From contig NZ_JACHCP010000016.1 in the NCBI RefSeq assembly GCF_014207185.1, forward strand, positions 1 through 46,962: DNA of 46,962 bases, read 5' to 3'. The notes under the pieces are model-generated. The model did no database searches. It worked only from the letters and a program-made list of their open reading frames with translations, and had not been told where the DNA came from. The first letter of the stretch is position 1. Every line of letters begins with the position of its first letter. This document shows positions 43,945-46,962 of this stretch, piece after piece. A program made the position numbers and the translations under genes. This stretch comes from Rhodanobacter sp. A1T4. GTDB taxonomy: Bacteria; Pseudomonadota; Gammaproteobacteria; Xanthomonadales; Rhodanobacteraceae.

Positions 43945-44534
43945 CGAAACGCCTTTGCTCTTTCGCGTTTTTCTCTTTTGCCTTGATCACTTCCGCATGT
44001 GGTGCAGCCATGAAAAATCCCGACATCAAATCGAATCCGCATCCGAAGATGCGCTACGAAATCACGATGACCATCGAAGGTGCACCGGGACCGTTCGATT
44101 CGATCGACAGCTATGTGAAGTATCAGGTGATGAACCCGAGCTGCGTTCCGATGCGACCGGGTAGTGGCGCTACGCCGACATTGGAAAAAAGCGTCTCTAT
44201 CGAACTTACGCGTGTTGGGGATCACGCCTACAAGGGCACGTTCTACACAGATTTTCTGCAAGACGAAGATTATTACGGCATGGGTGTATGTCAGTGGGCG
44301 GTGGTGGGTACTGGCGCGCAATTGAAAGTCAAGTCCGTGGTTTTTAGCCCTGATATTCCCAAGTCAGATCTCGCAGCGCAGAGATCTGAAAAAACCTATT
44401 TCTCAAAAGACTCATATTCAGGGGCAACATCTCAGCAGGATGTTGAAATCGGTTCGCAAGCCACACCTTTCATCACTCAGAACCCAGATAAATTCTTTTC
44501 GGTGACATTGGCTGCCACGGAGAGTAGCAAATGA
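43941..44534 (+). CDS. Periplasmic lipoprotein, likely lipase immunity protein
   Basis: Encodes 197 aa. The signal peptide ends in the lipobox ITSAC with Cys20, so the protein should be lipidated and face the periplasm. The mature part is beta-rich (MRYEITMTIEGAPGPFDSID, YKGTFYTDF) with two Cys. It overlaps the lipase effector gene by ATGA. In Xanthomonas citri, the T4SS phospholipase effector XAC0574 is paired with the lipoprotein XAC0573, which neutralises it in the periplasm; this gene order is the same. The immunity role is inferred from context and lipoprotein type. Confidence 0.75.
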   Translation: MTKRLCSFAFFSFALITSACGAAMKNPDIKSNPHPKMRYEITMTIEGAPGPFDSIDSYVKYQVMNPSCVPMRPGSGATPTLEKSVSIELTRVGDHAYKGTFYTDFLQDEDYYGMGVCQWAVVGTGAQLKVKSVVFSPDIPKSDLAAQRSEKTYFSKDSYSGATSQQDVEIGSQATPFITQNPDKFFSVTLAATESSK

Positions 44535-46242
44535 CTCTACGCTCAACGGACTATGCGTTGCTGTCCCAAAATTCGTATCAGCAGCCACAACTAGGCACGA
44601 CCGTTACGCTTGATCGTGTTGACTACAAACCCATCGACTATGCCAATGATCCGCGCACAGGTTTCCAAGCTACGGCATACGATCATCGCAACGCCGATGG
44701 CTCACACAATGTGGTCATTGCTTACCGAGGCACAGAGTTCGACAGGGAGCCTGTGCATGATGGTGGCGTTGATGCCGGTATGGTTCTGACTGGCCTGAAT
44801 GCCCAAGGCCCCGACTCTACGGCCTTTACCCAGCGTGTTATGGATAAAGTCAAAAGTGATGCCGCGAAATTTCATTATTCCTATGACATCACCGTTACGG
44901 GACATTCGCTCGGCGGCACCCTCGCTGAAATCAACGCACATAAATTCGGGCTGCACGGCGAAACCTTCAACGCCTATGGTGCTGCTGGTCTTGGTCTCGG
45001 TATTCCAGCGGGAGGGCATCAAGTCATTGATCATGTGCGTGCAACCGATGTGGTCAGTGCCGGTGCGGCTCATTTTGGCGAGGTGCGTACCTATGCCACA
45101 CAACAAGACATCGACGCTCTGAGCAAGTCCGGTTATAGCGATAACGCATTCATCAACGCTCTTCCCGCGCACGCGCCGATCTTGGGCAAGATTCAAGGCA
45201 GTGCGCATGCGATCGATAACTTTGTGCCCCAGAGCAAATTGCTTGGACAGTCGATCATTAGCCCAGCGAACGAAGAGCGCTACCAAGCTCATCACGGTAT
45301 AGTGGATCGCTACCGCACAACGATATCCAAGATGCCCGCATCGCGGTGTCGGCCGGCTGGGAAATTCCCAACGCTGTGGCTCGCAACACCTTGGCTCTTG
45401 ATCGCGCCATTTTAGAGAAAGAAAATCAAGGAGCTCATGCCATTGGACGGACGACCCAGCAGGCAGCGCAATATGCTGACCATGAAATCGTTAAGGCTTA
45501 CGACGCGACACGCGAAACGGTGGTGCGTGAGGCGCACGTCGTCCACGACAAGGCAGTTGAAGGGTTACATGCAACCGGGCACGCAGCGCAATACGTCGGG
45601 CATGAAACGGTCAAGGGCTACAACGCCACCATCGATGCCACCTCGCGCGGCATTGAGGCGACCGCACATGCCGGACACCAAGCCTACGACGCCACCGTCA
45701 ACGCGACGTCGCATGGGATTGAGGCGACCGTTGATGGCGCCAAGGCGGTGGGGCATTTTGGTGAGCGTGTCTACGATGCCACGGTCGATGCAACTGCCCG
45801 CGGGATGGAAGACGTTACGAATTTCGCCAAGGCGCATCCGATCCATCTCGATCATCCCTCGCATCCTGACCATGCGATGTATCAGCAGTCGCTGAGTGCG
45901 GTGCATCGCCTGGATGCCCAGAATGGTCGAACGCCGGATCAGCACAGTGCCAATCTGGCCGCAGGGGTCGCAGTGGGTGCGCGTGCTTATGGTCTAAACA
46001 AAGTGGACCATGTGGTGCTTAGCGACGACGGTTCGCGCGCGTTTGCCGTGCAAGGCGATCTGCGCTCACCCGCGAAGCAAGTGGCCAATGGCGTGGACAC
46101 CGCTCAGGCCGTGAACACGCCGATCCAGCAGCACAGCACGACGTGGCAACACAACGCACAGCAGGCTCATGTGCATCAGCAAACTCCACAAATGAACCCG
46201 CAAACACAGCAACAACAAGCCAATCCCGTGATAACGCGCTGA
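44531..46242 (+). pseudogene. T4SS lipase effector (X-Tfe), frameshifted before XVIPCD
   Basis: The first frame (44531 to about 45316) is a lipase_3-type domain with the nucleophile elbow GHSLGG at 124-129 (Ser126) and AYRGTEF near 64-70. The second frame carries on with NDIQDARIAVSAGWEIPNAV, then amphipathic repeats of the YDATxxATxxGIEAT type (about 45560-45830), then an XVIPCD (about 45855-46150: AVHRLDAQNGRTPDQHSANL, VDHVVLSDDGSRAFAVQGDL, AQAVNTPIQQ) and a Gln-rich tail. XVIPCD is the signal that docks effectors to VirD4 in Xanthomonadales T4SS. One base appears missing near 45313-45317 (TACCGC-ACAAC, expected TACCGCCACAAC). The repaired protein would be about 570 aa. It may be a true pseudogene or a sequencing slip. 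Confidence 0.85.
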
Positions 46243-46725
46243 GCGTGGCTTCCTCAGTTCCAGATTGGAGTGATGTCAGTAGACAAATGGATCGGCGGCA
46301 TTTCCGATCGCTTCCCGCGTCGGTAGCCCAAAAACAGCTCCTGGGCGCGTCGTTTTGTGTCACATAATTACGCGCGCCTGACCCGCTGCGAGTGCCACAC
46401 GGTGCCGCGTGGTGCGTGTGGACACCCCGTCAAAATCGATCTCTATTCATAGATAGGCCATGCGGGTGCGGTGCGGCGCGTGCTGGGTAGCACTGCTCGA
46501 ACCGTTACGGCATCGCATCACAGGGGGACTCGATCAGTGCCAATAGGGGCCACGTTGGTGCACTGGCTGATCGAGCGGATGTAGGCGATTTGTTCTTCGA
46601 GAGCCGAGCCGCCGGTTCTGGCCAATCGTCGCCCCCTAAACTTTTCCGCGCCAGACCAGATAAGACTTGGATGAGGCCTGTCATGACGACCGGCCACCGC
46701 CAAATGTTTAAGCAAGGGTAAGTCG
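46243..46725. other. Intergenic region ahead of RHS-like gene
   Basis: About 480 bases without a convincing gene. Short frames exist on both strands but none has a ribosome site and family features together. It separates the effector gene from the RHS-like start and should hold the latter's promoter. Confidence 0.4.
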
Positions 46726-46962
46726 ATGGTCGCTGTCGTATCGGGTAATGGTCTGGGTCTGGACAACAGTTCACTGCGTCAGCTGGGCCAGGGGTTGGGA
46801 GGGCAGGCAGCGATCGGCCAGGGCAATGTGGCCCCGGTCGTCAATACCGCCACCGGCAACCTGGTGTTGGAGAGCCAGGACGAAGGTCTGATCTTCGACG
46901 GCCTGTCACTGGATGTCCTGCGCACCTATAACAGCCAGGGCCAGTTGAGCGGGAGTGCGGGC
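46726..46962 (+). CDS. RHS/YD-repeat-like protein, N-terminal fragment
   Basis: A frame open to the window edge: it begins MVAVVSGNGLGLDNSSLRQL, then GQGNVAPVVNTATGNLVLES and a segment with LSLDVLRTYNSQGQLSG. The VNTATGNLVL and RTYNSQG pattern is typical of the start of RHS/YD-repeat proteins, which form large shells around C-terminal toxins or act as adhesins. AAGGGTAAG lies just ahead of ATG 46726. Only the first 79 codons are visible, so any toxin domain lies outside. No signal peptide is seen. Confidence 0.7.
   Translation, partial: MVAVVSGNGLGLDNSSLRQLGQGLGGQAAIGQGNVAPVVNTATGNLVLESQDEGLIFDGLSLDVLRTYNSQGQLSGSAG

Overview
Source. The window looks like chromosomal DNA of a gammaproteobacterium of the order Xanthomonadales, most likely family Rhodanobacteraceae (Dyella, Luteibacter or Frateuria type). 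The grounds are the GC-rich coding style, an attC array of the kind found in xanthomonads, and an effector with the C-terminal XVIPCD domain used by Xanthomonadales antibacterial type IV secretion systems (T4SS). The genus is inferred, not proven.

Layout. (1) 1-5577 is an integron gene-cassette array. Ten clear attC sites plus one composite site, all read on the minus strand, separate small cassettes: a lipoprotein start, several 2-3 TM membrane proteins, an HNH endonuclease, unknown proteins, and one PIN-domain toxin-like gene in the opposite orientation. No integrase gene is visible. (2) 6017-19854 (minus) is one apparent operon of about 13.8 kb. In transcription order it encodes a fused Stf0 sulfotransferase-JmjC/cupin_8 hydroxylase, a 113-aa protein, a 455-aa protein with a lipoyl/HlyD-like segment, a Pro-rich then acidic 478-aa protein, two giant proteins without a recognised family (1581 and 1185 aa), and a phasin-like protein. 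I recognise no described system here; it is the best candidate for something new. (3) 20209-22160 is a scar zone with a frameshifted BrnA-type antitoxin and a frameshifted IS1182-like transposase. (4) 22470-29086 holds metabolism genes: a YeeE/YedE transporter pair, a FadL-type porin, NAD-dependent formate dehydrogenase, a LysR regulator whose stop codon lies at the edge of a MITE-like element, and a NiCoT nickel/cobalt permease with a foldable leader. (5) 29366-42690 holds a three-module NRPS (C-A-T-C-A-T-C-A-T-R) ending in a thioester reductase, a putative small metallopeptidase, and an acyl-CoA synthetase-like enzyme. (6) 43440-46242 holds small genes, then a lipoprotein/lipase pair matching a T4SS immunity protein and effector; the effector is split by a frameshift ahead of its XVIPCD. 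(7) From 46726 to the right edge is the start of an RHS/YD-repeat-like protein.

How the genes may work together. The sulfotransferase-hydroxylase could modify the proteins encoded behind it; acidic, Tyr-containing stretches of the 478-aa protein are plausible targets. The NRPS should release a peptide aldehyde or alcohol, and the A-domain pockets read as an ornithine-like residue, Pro and an aromatic residue. The acyl-CoA synthetase could supply an acyl cap to its starter C domain. The lipoprotein would protect the cell from its own lipase effector. All calls come from reading the sequence by eye; no database search was run.
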